The notes under the pieces: model-generated
Database searches by the model: none
Seen by the model: only the letters and a program-made list of their open reading frames with translations
Told to the model about the DNA's origin: nothing
Part shown: positions 52,781-63,227 of the stretch, piece after piece
Numbering within the stretch: position 1 is the stretch's first letter
Layout of the letters: each line of letters starts with the position of its first letter
Position numbers and translations under genes: made by a program
From: Muscardinus avellanarius
Taxonomy: Eukaryota > Chordata > Mammalia > Rodentia > Gliridae
NCBI GenBank assembly: GCA_963383645.1
Contig: OY726559.1
Coordinates: 121,138,239-121,202,238, forward strand
DNA: 64,000 nucleotides
Direction of reading: 5' to 3'

Positions 52781-52953
52781 AAGAGGGAAGAAGGATTTGA
52801 TTAGTCTGAGCTTTTTAACTTAGGAAACTAGACAAAGGCCGATATTATTTAGCTCGGAAAGAGAATGCAGGAGATTGAGGCTTTCTGGATGAAAAAAAGG
52901 TGTTCATAGAAGATCAAGGTCAAGACGTCTATGGGCAGTTGGAAGCACATCTG

Positions 52954-53148
52954 CCTGGGCGCTGTGCATGCACCCATCATCCTAGTACTTGGAGGCTGAG
53001 ACAGGAGGGTCACAGGTTCAAAGACGGTCTCAGCAACTTAGCAAAATCCTGTTTCCAAATAAAAAAATATAAAGGGCTGGGGGTATATCTCAGAGGTAGA
53101 ACATCCTTGGGTTTAATTCCAAGAAGGAGAAGGAAGAAGAGGAGGAGG
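52954..53148 (+). mobile_element. B1-dID SINE, old, GAA-rich tail
   Basis: Flank gaagcacatctg before, gaagagcatctg after. Confidence 0.88.
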
Positions 53149-53277
53149 AAGAGCATCTGGAACTCAGGAGAGATGTGAGAGAGACACATAGAGATCATGG
53201 TGGAAGCCTGGAAAGCCTTAGAAAAAGTCAAGGAATCACTGTGAGATCAATAAAGTTGCGTTAAGAAGAATGGGAAA

Positions 53278-53469
53278 GCTGGGCTTGGTGGCACAAACTT
53301 GTAATCCCAGCATTTAGGAGGCTGAGACAGGAGGATCGAGATTCGCGGACAGCCTCAGCTACTTAGTGAGGCCCTCTGCAACTCAGTGAGACCCTGTTTC
53401 AAAATAAAGACTAAAAAATTGGGCAGGGGGTGTATCTTGGAGGTCAAATGCCTCTGGGTTCCATCCCCA

Positions 53470-53521
<52 letters not shown>
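53278..53521 (+). mobile_element. B1-dID SINE, subfamily A, (CA)n tail
   Basis: (CA)n 53471-53520. Shares its first 28 bp plus 9 bp of flank with the next SINE. Confidence 0.93.
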
Positions 53522-53523
<2 letters not shown>

Positions 53524-53529
53524 GGGAAA

Positions 53530-53782
53530 GCTGGGCTTGGTGGCACAAACTTGTAATTCAAGTATTTGGGAGGCTGAGACAGGAGGATTGCAGGTTCGAA
53601 GCCAGCCTCAGCCTCAGCAGCTTAGTGAAGCCATCAGCAACTTAGTGAGACCCTGTTTCCAAATAAAATATAAAAATAGATATGGAGATGTAGCTCAAAG
53701 GTAGAAGGCTCCTAGGTTCCATCCCCCTGTACCACAAAGAAGAGGAAGAAGGAGAAGGAGGAGGAGGAGGAGAAGAGGAGGG
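53530..53782 (+). mobile_element. B1-dID SINE, subfamily B, (GGA)n tail into gap
   Basis: Ends 'ccctgtaccac' then (GAA/GGA)n 53737-53782, truncated by the assembly gap. Confidence 0.9.
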
Positions 53783-53982
53783 NNNNNNNNNNNNNNNNNN
53801 NNNNNNNNNNNNNNNNNNNNNNNNNNNNNNNNNNNNNNNNNNNNNNNNNNNNNNNNNNNNNNNNNNNNNNNNNNNNNNNNNNNNNNNNNNNNNNNNNNNN
53901 NNNNNNNNNNNNNNNNNNNNNNNNNNNNNNNNNNNNNNNNNNNNNNNNNNNNNNNNNNNNNNNNNNNNNNNNNNNNNNNNNN
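53783..53982. other. Assembly gap (200 N)
   Basis: Exactly 200 N; round length suggests a placeholder. Confidence 0.99.
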
Positions 53983-54289
53983 CACAGGTATAAGAATGTG
54001 AACCACCTCAGGAGATGGTAATGCAAACTTCCTCCTGTTCCACTTTACAGAAACGGCTGCCCCCAATGTCAGAGGGCGTCAGGTGATCGACTCCAGGGGA
54101 GCGGCGCCTGCCCGGCCTCTCCGTGGACTAGCCTTCCCGATGGCCAGTGGTTCTTGAAGCTCACTCCCCCATGGCATCCGTAGACACCGCCCTGCTACTT
54201 CTCCCGTTTCTCACTTTTTCCTTGGCTGTTTCTTCTACCTTTTCATGGAATAGCAAGGATGTCCAGAGTTCATTCTGTGTGCTCTTTCT

Positions 54290-54425
54290 AGGTGATTTTG
54301 CAGTTTCAGTTGCTGCTTTGAGCAGATGGCTCTCAAACCAGCATCTCCAGCCCAGACATCCTGTTGAACACAGGAGCTGACATACAGAGAGGAAGCCAAA
54401 AATGCCTGCTGAAGCCAGCTGAGCT
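54290..54425 (+). mobile_element. L2 fragment
   Basis: 'gatggctctcaaaccagcat', 'ctccagcccagacatcctgt' follow the L2 pattern. 53983-54290 is unique; a plus-strand 77-codon frame there (54147-54380) overlaps the L2. Confidence 0.5.
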
Positions 54426-54465
54426 CCAGCCGGAGTTCTCGAGCCATGGGCTCCATTAGACATAT

Positions 54466-54600
54466 CATTCTCAGACCTATTTTATATTTTATTTGGAAAC
54501 AGGGTGTCATAAGCCAGTGAGGTTGGCTTTGAACCTGCGTGATCCTCTTGTCTCCCCCTCCCAAGTATGGGGATCACAAGCGTGCGCCACCACACCCAGC
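54466..54600 (-). mobile_element. C-type B1 half
   Basis: Antisense B1 half with C linker; ID half missing. Confidence 0.88.
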
Positions 54601-54758
54601 TACACCCCCACCCCTTTTTTATTTTTAAATTTTGAAACAAGGTCTCGCTAATTTGCAGAGGGCCTCACTAAGTAGCTGAGGCTGGCCACAAACCTGCCAT
54701 CCTCTTGTCTGAGCCTCCCAGGTACTGGGGTTACAGGTGTGCGCTACCATCCCCGGCT
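54601..54758 (-). mobile_element. B1-dID SINE, ID half mostly lost
   Basis: Older host whose ID half survives only as 'tacacccccacccc'. Confidence 0.87.
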
Positions 54759-55027
54759 TCTGACCCTTCCTATGCCCCCTTCCCCACTTCCAAAAAATGA
54801 CATTTGTTGGGAAGAATTTGCTGTGTTAGGTTCTAAGGCCTCTGAAGAATGTGGAATTAAATCTCTTAGGAGATGATCTGACCAAAGGACTTTGTTCTTT
54901 GGCATTCCCAGCCTACCATAAAACCCTCCTGGGAAAAGAAGCAAGATGAGGACTTTTCATGAGGATAAGAGGATAGCTTGGCCCTTCCTTCCTTTCCTCT
55001 CCTTCTCCTTCTCCATCTTCATCTTCT

Positions 55028-55182
55028 TGCTGGGAGGTGAACCCAGGGGCATCCTACCTTCACCCTTCACCCCTTTTGACTTTTTCTTTGGAAACAGGGT
55101 CTTGCCTGGCCTTGAACCTATGAGCCTCCTGTCTCAGCCTCCCAAACTCTGGAATTATGGGCATAAGCTGTCACGGGGAGGG
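55028..55182 (-). mobile_element. B1-dID SINE, old
   Basis: Antisense with linker deletion; a pyrimidine tract precedes it. Confidence 0.83.
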
Positions 55183-55339
55183 TGGATTAGTTTGGACATT
55201 TCTAAAGAAATAAGGCTTTGGCTCAGAGGTGGAATTGCTAGCAAATCTAAAGCTTGATATGCAAAGGCTTCCGTAAGAAAGGAGCACTCAGCCCTTTATC
55301 AGGGAGAGTGCAGTTGAATGCATTTGCTAATGCTGTGTT

Positions 55340-55342
55340 ACA

Positions 55343-55379
<37 letters not shown>
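55340..55379. repeat. (CA)n microsatellite
   Basis: Not attached to a SINE. Confidence 0.95.
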
Positions 55380-55380
<1 letters not shown>

Positions 55381-55587
55381 GGCATACATGTAGAAAGTGT
55401 GTGATACTTAGAACTGCAGGGGAACTTTAAATTTTAAACAGATCGCCAGTGGTTGAGCAGAAAGGCAGTCAGATCTGCCCTGCCGGGTGGCCAGCATATA
55501 CCCCTTCCAAGCAGATAAGGGGATGGGGGGGGGTCCTGAGATTGGGATGAGTGGGGTGTGGGGTTCCTGGGATAAGAGCGGATTTCT

Positions 55588-55965
55588 TCATGTATGTATG
55601 TATGTATGTATGTATGTATATATATATGCATTATAGTCATACATCAGAAATGGAATACAAGACTTGAGAGGATATACAAGCACACATCATCCAATTAGCC
55701 CTCATCCAATCCCCGTCCCATTCCCTCCCCCTCTCTAGATGCCAAGCTTGATTGGTGATTAACTTTGATACATTTGTTTACGTACATCATGAGTTTTAAA
55801 GAGATTCCATCCTCTCCCATCCCATCCCCTCTGATTGGTCACCTTAATTGCTCCTCTATAGGGCCCTTTCTTCAACTAGATCTCCTCCTATTACCTATTT
55901 CTTCCTAGTTTTTGCATATTAGGGAAAGCATCTGGTTTTTTATTTTCTGTGATATTTCTCTGTGC
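55588..55965 (-). mobile_element. L1 3' UTR, antisense, (TGTA)n tail
   Basis: (TGTA)n/(TA)n 55591-55627, then 'gcattatagtcatacatcag', 'aagcacacatcatccaatta', 'tctagatgccaagcttgatt', 'tttttgcatattagggaaag'. A second, more diverged relative of 49650-50050. Confidence 0.75.
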
Positions 55966-56000
55966 ATGCCGCATTGCAAGTTCTGATCCCACTCTTGAAG

Positions 56001-56193
56001 GCCCTGGCACTGGCCTGGCCACCCAGAGGACTCTGATCCCGGCCTCGCTGGCTCCAGCACCAGCCTTGCCTCATGGCAGGCCCCAATCCCAGCCTCACTG
56101 GCCCCAGCACTGGCCTCACCCCTCAGCTAGCTCCAATCCTGGCCACAGAGGCCCCAGCACCAGCCTTGCCTCAAGGCAGGCTCCGATCCTGGC
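56001..56193. repeat. 50-bp tandem repeat, about 4 units
   Basis: The word ccagcac recurs at 56054, 56104 and 56154 (and cctggcac at 56003), an exact 50-bp period. Units alternate between ccagccttgcctca and tggcctcaccc versions. Confidence 0.85.
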
Positions 56194-56351
56194 GTGATAA
56201 GAGCGGCTTTTGACTTCACTGTGCAGGAACACTACTGCTTTCATTTTGCATGGTCTCATTATTTTCCCCATAGGTTTTCCTTCCACAGAGTAAGGCTTTA
56301 TTCTCACTGAGTTACATGCCAAATTGGACACTTAAAAAAATATTGACTTTG

Positions 56352-56543
56352 GCCGGGCGTGGTGGCGCACGCTTGTAATCCCCGCACTTGGAAGGCAGAG
56401 ACAGGAGGATTATGCAGGTTCAAAGCCAGCCGCGCGCGCTGGCTTAGGAGACCCTGTTTCCAAATAAAAATGTAAAAATAGGTCTGGGAGTATAGCCTGG
56501 AGGTAGAAGGGCTTCCAGGAACCCCAGTACCACCAAAAGAAAA
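56352..56543 (+). mobile_element. B1-dID SINE, subfamily C, perfect TSD
   Basis: TSD aaaaaatattgactttg at 56335-56351 and 56544-56560. Linker has a 'cgcgcgcg' run (56430-56440). Confidence 0.97.
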
Positions 56544-56580
56544 AAAAAATATTGACTTTGAACCATTAATTGTTGTGCTG

Positions 56581-56582
<2 letters not shown>

Positions 56583-56624
<42 letters not shown>

Positions 56625-56637
56625 CCTCCCTCCCCTC
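56583..56637. repeat. (CT)n-(CCCT)n
   Basis: Pyrimidine microsatellite. Confidence 0.95.
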
Positions 56638-57004
56638 CTCGTGAAATATTTTCTTCTTGCTCTCACTTGACCCAGAGATAATGAATGGGCTCCATTTTGT
56701 CTTTCCCTCCTAAATTCCCTTAGTCATATATTAAGTATGCGTGAAATGTCAACTCAATTCGAATATTTTGGAGTTATCTATGATTCTGAAAAGCAGGCCG
56801 GAGTAAAATTTTCCTCCTAAACTGACTGATGAGCTGACGATTGCTGTAGAAGCAACAATCTCTTATTAAGGAGAGTTTAAAAAAAAGGAAAACACTCTTT
56901 TCTGTAAAGCTTCGCTTAATTTCCTAAATTCTGTACAGTCTGTGAATTTATCCTTGTAGGAAAGCTTTACCAAAACCAGCGGGTTTGTGAAATCTAATTG
57001 GTAA
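56638..57004. other. Unique sequence
   Basis: Repeat-free, AT-rich, possible conserved non-coding element; no motif cluster strong enough to call. Confidence 0.35.
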
Positions 57005-57120
57005 GTCAGACATGGGGATGCATGCTATAATCCAGGTCCTTAGGAGGCCAAGACAGGAGGGGTTGGGGTGTATCTCAGAGGTAGAATGCCCCTGGGTTCA
57101 ATCCCTGTGCCTCAAAAAAT
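57005..57120 (+). mobile_element. B1-dID SINE with large central deletion
   Basis: B1 head joins the ID half at 'gacaggag|gggttggggtgta'; all the linker is gone. Confidence 0.87.
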
Positions 57121-57204
57121 TTTTTAAAAATCCACTTGGTGAAGTCGTGTGTGTCCATGATCCATCACCACAAAAGAGATGGTAGAAAACAAGAGAAGAA
57201 AAAA

Positions 57205-57416
57205 GAGCCGGGCACACTTGTGACCCCAGCATTTGGGAGGCTGAAACAGGAGGATCGCAGGTCGAGGACAGCCTCAGCTACTCAGTGAGGCCCTCTGCAA
57301 CTCAGTGAGATCCTGTTTCATAATAAAGACTAAAAAGTAGGGTTGAGGGTGTAGCTCGGAGGTAGAATGCCCCTGGGTTCCATCCCCAGTACTGCAAAAA
57401 AAAAAAAAAAAAAAAA
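57205..57416 (+). mobile_element. B1-dID SINE, subfamily A/D
   Basis: 15 bp missing from the head; poly-A tail 57396-57416. Confidence 0.92.
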
Positions 57417-58079
57417 GAATATAATATCCCTTTCTTAAGAAAAATAAAACTGCAAACAGATAAAATCAGCACTGGGCTAGAGCCCTTTCCCAACTTTAGA
57501 AGAGGTTCTTAGCCTACTCTTAGGTTTCCCAACTACCCTGACTCTAATTCCCACAGGGACCGATTTATCCTTTTTTCCCCAGCCTCCATACAAGATGAGG
57601 TAATAAGAGGTGCCTGCTGCAACTGCCTCCCGCATCTGCATCCTTCTCTCTTACCTTCCCCTAGAATCCCAGCTTCCGCCCCAGCCCTCGGTGGAAGAAA
57701 CTGTCCCAGGCCCAAACACAAAAGCCAAAGCCAGAGGAACTTCATTCCAGGATCTGCCACTCCCGTGGGCTCCTCGCAAGGCCCTGCATCTAAACAAATC
57801 ACTGTTCTTTGCCTCAGGAGGGCTCCCCAAACTGAAGAAGCTTCAGGCACCACAGAACCAGGACTCAGCTGTGTCTACGCTCAGTTTCATTCTCCAGTAC
57901 CTGGATAACCTTTCTCTCTCAGGCCCAACATCCCTTTCACGTGCTGGAGGGATGGAGCGGCCACATAGAGGCGTTTCTGGCATGTTTGCTACTTCAGATA
58001 TTGTGTCCTGTTATCTCTAGACATGATTTGATACCAATCAGGTCCTTTGACTTTGATGCTGTCTTCTTTTCTTTTTCCT
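57417..58079. other. Unique sequence with a MIR at 57735-57850
   Basis: A plus-strand 136-codon frame (57610-58020) has no start context, splice sites or family. 'ccaggatctgccactcccg' and 'aaatcactgttctttgcctc' fit sense MIR inside that frame, so it is not a gene. Confidence 0.45.
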
Positions 58080-58286
58080 GGTTCTAGGGATTGAACCTCT
58101 GGGCATTATGCCTCTGAGCTACACCCCCAACCCTACTTTATTTTATTTTTTTACTTTGAAACAGGGCTTTATGAAATTGCTAAGAATCTTGCTTGCTAAG
58201 TTGCTGAGGCTGATCTTGAACCTGCAGTCTTCCTATTTCAACTACCCAAGTACTGGGATTACAGGCATGTGTCACCAGGCCAGGCC
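58080..58286 (-). mobile_element. B1-dID SINE, subfamily D
   Basis: Complete antisense copy. Confidence 0.9.
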
Positions 58287-58325
58287 CACTAAATGTCTTC
58301 TTGCTGGTACATTTATAAAACAAAC

Positions 58326-58503
58326 CTTTGTCGGGCGTGGTGGTGCGCGCTTGTAATCCCCGTGCTTGGGAAGCGGAGACAGGAGGATCCACAGGTTCAA
58401 AGCCAGCCTCAGCTACTTAGTGAGGCCCTCTGCAACTCAGTGAGTCCCTGTTTCAAAATAAAGAATTAAAAAAATAGGGCAGGGGGTGTAGCTTGGAGGT
58501 CAA
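58326..58503 (+). mobile_element. Mosaic B/A B1-dID SINE, 3' truncated
   Basis: Head is B-type ('gtaatccccgtgcttggg'), linker and ID half A-type ('ctctgcaactcagtgag', 'gcagggggtgtagcttgg'). Stops at 'ggaggtc'. atttataaaacaaa on both sides (58312-58325, 58504-58517) is the TSD. Confidence 0.92.
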
Positions 58504-58744
58504 ATTTATAAAACAAAATAAAATAAAATAAAAAATAAAAAACATACCTTTATAACTATCAACACACTGGTCATTTGATTATGGCCTTTCAATGAAAATT
58601 AATCAAAAGGATCAGAATTTTAGAAAATCGTAGTTGGCAGCTCTGGCACTTGCCAGGGTTATGTTGGTTGTCTAGGAAAGAGCTGGCGGCTGCTGAGAGG
58701 GTGCGGTGGACGTGGTGGGTCTGGAGGGAAAAGAATTAGCAATC

Positions 58745-58870
58745 TAACAGGCACCTACCATGTATAAGAGCAAGTACAAGAACATTTTACACCCATGTTA
58801 CATGTAATCCCTGGGCACAGCAATCCTCATTCCAAAGTCCCTAAGAGCTTGCTCAAAGATCCACTATTCT
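58745..58870 (-). mobile_element. MIR
   Basis: 'aggcacctaccatgtataag', 'ttacatgtaatccctgggca', 'gcttgctcaaagatcc'. Confidence 0.6.
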
Positions 58871-58977
58871 GTGACTGAAATGAGTGTGTAAAGAGGAAGC
58901 AAGGCCAGCCCAGGGGACCAGCGGAGCCTGGGGAATGGATCTGAACTTGGAATCGCTGAATACTCTAGTTCCCTAAG

Positions 58978-59121
58978 CAGCTCGCTCCCTCCTCCTCCTC
59001 CCTCTCTCCCTCCCCCTCCTCCCTTTCTCCCTCCCCCTCCTCCCTTCCTCTCTCCCCCTCCTCCCTTCCTCTCTCCCACTTCTCCCTTTCTTTCTCCCCC
59101 TCCTCCTCCTCCTCCTTCCTC
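58978..59121. repeat. 140-bp homopyrimidine tract
   Basis: Only C and T apart from a few interruptions, built on CTCCCTCC/CCTCCT units; purine on the other strand. Confidence 0.92.
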
Positions 59122-59174
59122 ATACTAGGGATTGAATTTAGGGGCATTCTACCGAAGCTACACCCCCAACCTTT

Positions 59175-59325
59175 CATATATATATTTATATGTATAAGTA
59201 TATATGATGGAGATATATTTATAATTTAAATTTTGTATATTTTATAAATTATAAAATAGAATATATAATTTATATATAGACATGATATATAATTTATATA
59301 TAATTTACATATATAAAATATATTC
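59175..59325. repeat. AT-rich degenerate (TATA) tract
   Basis: About 150 bp almost without G or C. Confidence 0.9.
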
Positions 59326-59752
59326 TTTGCAGTACTGGATATTGAACCCAGAGGCATTCTACCTCCAAGCTACACCCCCAGCCCTATTTTTTTTTTTTTT
59401 TTGGCAGTACTGGGGATGGAACCCAGGGGAATTCTACCTCTGAGCTATACCCCCAGCCCTATTTTTTTATTCTTTATTTTGAAACAGGGTTTCGCTGAAT
59501 TGCAAAGAGCCTCACTTAAGTAGCGGAGGATGTCCGCGAACCGTGATCCTTCTGTCTCAGCCCCCAAAATGCTGAGATTACAAGCGTGCATCACCACGCC
59601 CAGCTCCTATTTTTTATTCTTTATTTTGAGACAGAGTCTCACTAAGTTGCAGAGGGCCTCACAACTTGCTGAGGCTGGCCTTGAACCTGTGATTCTCCTG
59701 TCTCAGCCTCCCAAGTACTGGGATTACAAGCGTGCACCACCACACCTGGTTA
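59326..59752 (-). mobile_element. Middle SINE of the nest
   Basis: ID half 59326-59390, B1 half 59607-59752. Confidence 0.85.
59402..59606 (-). mobile_element. Innermost SINE of the nest, subfamily A/D
   Basis: Complete copy inserted in the linker of the middle one. Confidence 0.9.
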
Positions 59753-60049
59753 TGTTTGTTATATTTTTATTTTTGAAGCAGGGTCTCACTAAATTGCTGA
59801 GGGACCTACCTAAGTAGCTGAGGCTGGCCTGGAACTTGCCATCCTCCTGTTTCAGCCTCCCAAATTCTGGGATTACAGATGTGCCTGGCTAGCAGCCGGC
59901 CTTCCATGGCACTTGTCCCTTCACAGAGGCAATGGAGGAGCCCAACCTCCAGCGCACCTTTGCTTTCACACAATACAGCTCACCAGCACCACTGACAAGA
60001 GCCAGCAGCTCGCACGTTCTGTCCTGTCTTGGGCAAGTTCCTCCTGAGA

Positions 60050-60228
60050 CGGCCAGTGTCAGCGGTGACCCATAGGAGGAATGGAAGCCAGGCTCAGTCT
60101 AGTCACACTGAGAAATCAGCACTGGCGGTGCCCTGAGCAAGTGACCTCACCTCGTTAGGTTTAAATTTCCTCACATACTCAATGAGGAAGTTGGAACAGA
60201 CCATGGCTGGCATCCTTTCAACTCTTGA
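60050..60228 (+). mobile_element. MIR
   Basis: 'ccctgagcaagtgacctcac', 'tttcctcacatactcaatga'. 59894-60050 is unassigned. Confidence 0.55.
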
Positions 60229-60232
60229 TTCT

Positions 60233-60244
60233 TTTCTTTTCTTT

Positions 60245-60302
<58 letters not shown>

Positions 60303-60411
60303 TTCCTTCCTTCCTTCCTTCCTTCCTTCCTTCCTTTCCCTCCCTCCCTTCCTTCTTGCCTTCCTTCCTTTCTTCCTTCCTATTTCTTCATTCATTCATT
60401 CATTCATTCAC
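60233..60411. repeat. (TTTC)n-(TTCC)n-(ATTC)n
   Basis: 180-bp compound pyrimidine repeat on the tail side of the next minus-strand SINE. Confidence 0.95.
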
Positions 60412-60479
60412 TCATTTGGGTACTGGGAATTGAACCCAGGGGCATTCTACTTTTGAGCTACACCCCAGACCCCTTTTTA

Positions 60480-60678
60480 CAGTACTGGGGAGGGAACCCA
60501 GGGACATTCTACCTCCGAGCTACACCTCCAGCCCTATTTTTATTCTTTATTTTGAAACAGGGTCTTATGGAGTGGCAAAGGGCTTCACTACGTAACTGAG
60601 GCTGGCCGTGAACCGTGATCCTCCTGTCTCAGCCTCCCGAATGCTGGGATTACAAGTGTACCGCCACCATGCTCAGCT
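60480..60678 (-). mobile_element. Nested B1-dID SINE, subfamily A/D
   Basis: Complete antisense copy. Confidence 0.92.
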
Positions 60679-60707
60679 CCCAGGCCCTTTTTTTAATATT
60701 TATATTT

Positions 60708-60933
60708 CTTTCTTTCTTTCTTTTTTTTTTTTTTAGGTACTGGGGTTGGAGCCCAGGGGCATTCTACCTTTGAGCTACACCCCCTGCCCTAATTTTTATT
60801 TTTTACTTTGAAACAGGATCTCACTGAGTTGCAGAGGGCCTCACTAAGTAGCCGAGGCTGTCCTTGAACCGCGATCCTCCTGTCTCAGCCTCCCGAATGC
60901 TGGGATGACAAGTGTGCGCCACCGCGCCCGGCT
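60708..60933 (-). mobile_element. Nested B1-dID SINE, subfamily A/D
   Basis: Complete; atttatatttc occurs before (about 60700) and after (60939). Confidence 0.92.
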
Positions 60934-61064
60934 CATCTATTTATATTTCAAAACAGAGTCTCGCTGAGCTGCCAAGGCTGGCCTAGAACCAGCAATCCTC
61001 CTGTCTCAGCCTCTCAAGTACTGAGATCTTAGGCACACCACCATACCTAGTCCTCAGCAACTCT

Positions 61065-61284
61065 TTTTTATTTTTATTTTTTTGCAGTACAGGGGATGGA
61101 ACCAAGGAGCATTCTACCTACGAGCTACACCCCCAGCCCTACATTTTTATTCTTTATTTGAAACAGGATCTCACTAAGTTGTGGAGGGCCTCACTAAGTA
61201 GCTGAGGCTGGCCACTAATCACGATCCTCCTGCCTCAGCCTCCCAAATGCTGGGATCACAAGCGTGCGCTACCATGTCTGGCTA
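61065..61284 (-). mobile_element. B1-dID SINE, subfamily A/D, with TSD
   Basis: TSD ctcagcaactctt (61052-61064) versus ctcagccactctt (61285-61297). Confidence 0.94.
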
Positions 61285-61336
61285 CTCAGCCACTCTTGGT
61301 ATTTTATGTTTTAGTCATTGGCAAGTATGTTGAGTT

Positions 61337-61553
61337 TTGTTTTTTTTTTTGGTGGTGGTACTGGGGGTGGAACCCAGAGGCTTTCTACTTCCGGTCTATA
61401 CTCCCAGACCCATCTTATACTTTATTTGGAAACAGGTGAGGTCACTTGCTGAGAGCCTCACCAAGTAGCTGAGGCTGGCTTCGAACTTGCGCAATCCTCC
61501 TGTCTCAGCCTCCCAAGCGCGGGGATTACAAGCGTGCGCCACCACGCCCGGCT
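61337..61553 (-). mobile_element. B1-dID SINE, subfamily B, with TSD
   Basis: TSD aagtatgttgagtt (61323-61336) versus aagtacgttgagtt (61554-61567). Confidence 0.95.
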
Positions 61554-61567
61554 AAGTACGTTGAGTT

Positions 61568-61809
61568 ATTAACTGACCGACAACTAGCTTGCTCTTATAG
61601 CTATGGGGTCAGGAGAAAACGTGGAAAATGGAATTCAAGAAAATCAACAACAATGTTGTCCAAAAAATCCTTTCTGCACAGATGAAATGTTTTCTCTGTG
61701 TACGGTTCAGTAGGGTAACTGCTGGCCTCCTAGAGCTACTGAGTACACAAAACGAAGGTAGTGTGTCTAGGAAACTAATTTTTAAGTTACATTCCATTTT
61801 AATTATTTT
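61568..61809. other. Unique sequence
   Basis: Open frames on both strands (about 65 codons) are antisense overlaps with no splice support. Confidence 0.35.
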
Positions 61810-61824
61810 AAAATTAAGTGGCTA

Positions 61825-62039
61825 GCCGGGTGTGGTGGCGCACGCTTGTAATCCCCGCGCTTGGGAGGCGGAGACAGGAGGATCGTGCAGGTTCGAAGCC
61901 AGCCTCATCTGGCTTAAGAGACCCTGTTTCCAAATAAAAAATATAAAAATAGGTCTGGGAGTGTAGCCCAGAGGTAGAAGGCCCCTGGGTTCCATCCTCA
62001 GTACCACCACACACAAAAAAATAAAAAATTAAATGAAAT
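61825..62039 (+). mobile_element. B1-dID SINE, C linker with B-type end, perfect TSD
   Basis: TSD aaaattaagtggcta at 61810-61824 and 62040-62054. Confidence 0.97.
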
Positions 62040-62239
62040 AAAATTAAGTGGCTACATGTAAATAGTGGTTACCCTATTGGACATCAATTTTACTTAAGCC
62101 AGAGGTCAAGTATAGAGACCAAAGAATAAGGATGTGGATTGAGAACTGTTTCAATTGAAGAATAAAGGCAGGCACGTGGATTTAATTTAGGCAACTTTCA
62201 AATCGAGCACAACTGTTTTAGTTCTAGAAAGGGTAGAGG

Positions 62240-62427
62240 GTTTTATTTTATTTTTTGCTTTTTGTTTTTCAGTACTGGGGATGGAACATTTTACCTTCTA
62301 CCTCTGAGCTCTACCCCCAGCCCTATTTTTTACTCTTTATTTTGAAACAGGATCTCACTGAGTTGCAAAGGGCCTCATTAAGTAGCTGAAGCTGTCTGCG
62401 AACCAGTATCCTCTTGTTTCAGCCTAG
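62240..62427 (-). mobile_element. B1-dID SINE, 5' truncated
   Basis: Antisense; the first 45 bp of B1 are missing. Its ID half has a small duplication ('attttaccttctacctctga'). Confidence 0.9.
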
Positions 62428-62474
62428 AGTCTCATTTTTTTTTTTTAACGAAGGCAATGTTAATAGTACCTTGC

Positions 62475-62845
62475 AATCATATAGAAGTTTATGTTTTCCA
62501 AAAGTCTTTCATAGGACTAGTTTGAGCCTTGAAACAACTCTGAGATGGGCTAGGCATGGCTGTAATCCCAGTACTTAGGAGGCTAGACAGCAGGATCGCA
62601 GGTTCGAGGCTAGCCCCAGGAATGTAGTAAGACGCTGGACAACCTATTGAGACTTGGTTTTAAAAGAAAAATAGGGTTGAGGGTCTAGCTCATGGGTAGA
62701 ATGCTCCTGGGTTTAATCCCTAGTAGCGCGCACACACACCACACACACCAACTCTGGGATATAGAAGACAAGTAATATTTTCTCATCTTGCAGATGAGGA
62801 CATTGAGACCCAGACGTTTGCCCGAGGTTACAGGTTTCAAACAGT
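62475..62845 (-). mobile_element. MIR split by a SINE
   Basis: Left 62475-62546, right 62749-62845 ('tctcatcttgcagatgagga', 'cattgagacccagacgtttg'). Confidence 0.72.
62549..62748 (+). mobile_element. B1-dID SINE, subfamily D, inside MIR
   Basis: TSD caactctgagat (62535-62546) versus caactctgggat (62749-62760). Confidence 0.93.
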
Positions 62846-63024
62846 AATAACTTACCCTGCTAGGTCCTCTCTCAGACAGTGACCCCCACTTGTCTAGCTT
62901 TGTCATACACGAGGTAACCAATTTTAAAATACTCCTAAGTATCATGAAAACAGGAAGAGATGAGGGGCTCAAGAATCCAACAAGTAAATAATCAGACCTT
63001 GAACAAATTAAGAGTTAGTTGAGA

Positions 63025-63190
63025 GCTAGGCATGGTGGCCCACATCTGTAATCCTAGTGCCTGCGAGACTGAGACAGGGGAATCTGAAACAGACCCTGCT
63101 TCAAAATAAAAAATAAAATAGGGTGGGGGTGTGGCTCCCAGGTAGGATGCCCCTGGGTCCAATCCCCAGCACCAGAAAAAAAGGGAAAAA
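63025..63190 (+). mobile_element. B1-dID SINE, subfamily D, linker deleted
   Basis: Complete ends, about 40 bp of B1/linker missing. Confidence 0.88.
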
Positions 63191-63227
63191 AAGAGAGTAG
63201 CTGTGGACAGGTCATGATAGTTGGTGG

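Larger units (their letters stand above)
59122..59893 (-). mobile_element. Outermost SINE of a three-deep nest
   Basis: ID half 59122-59173 and B1 half 59764-59893, with AT-rich sequence and two more SINEs between. Confidence 0.75.
60414..61050 (-). mobile_element. Older SINE hosting two nested copies
   Basis: ID half 60414-60479, B1 half 60945-61050. Confidence 0.8.

Noticed and set aside
57610..58020. 136-codon plus-strand ORF
   Set aside because: Overlaps a MIR, has no splice sites or Kozak context, and the sequence is unlike any family I know.
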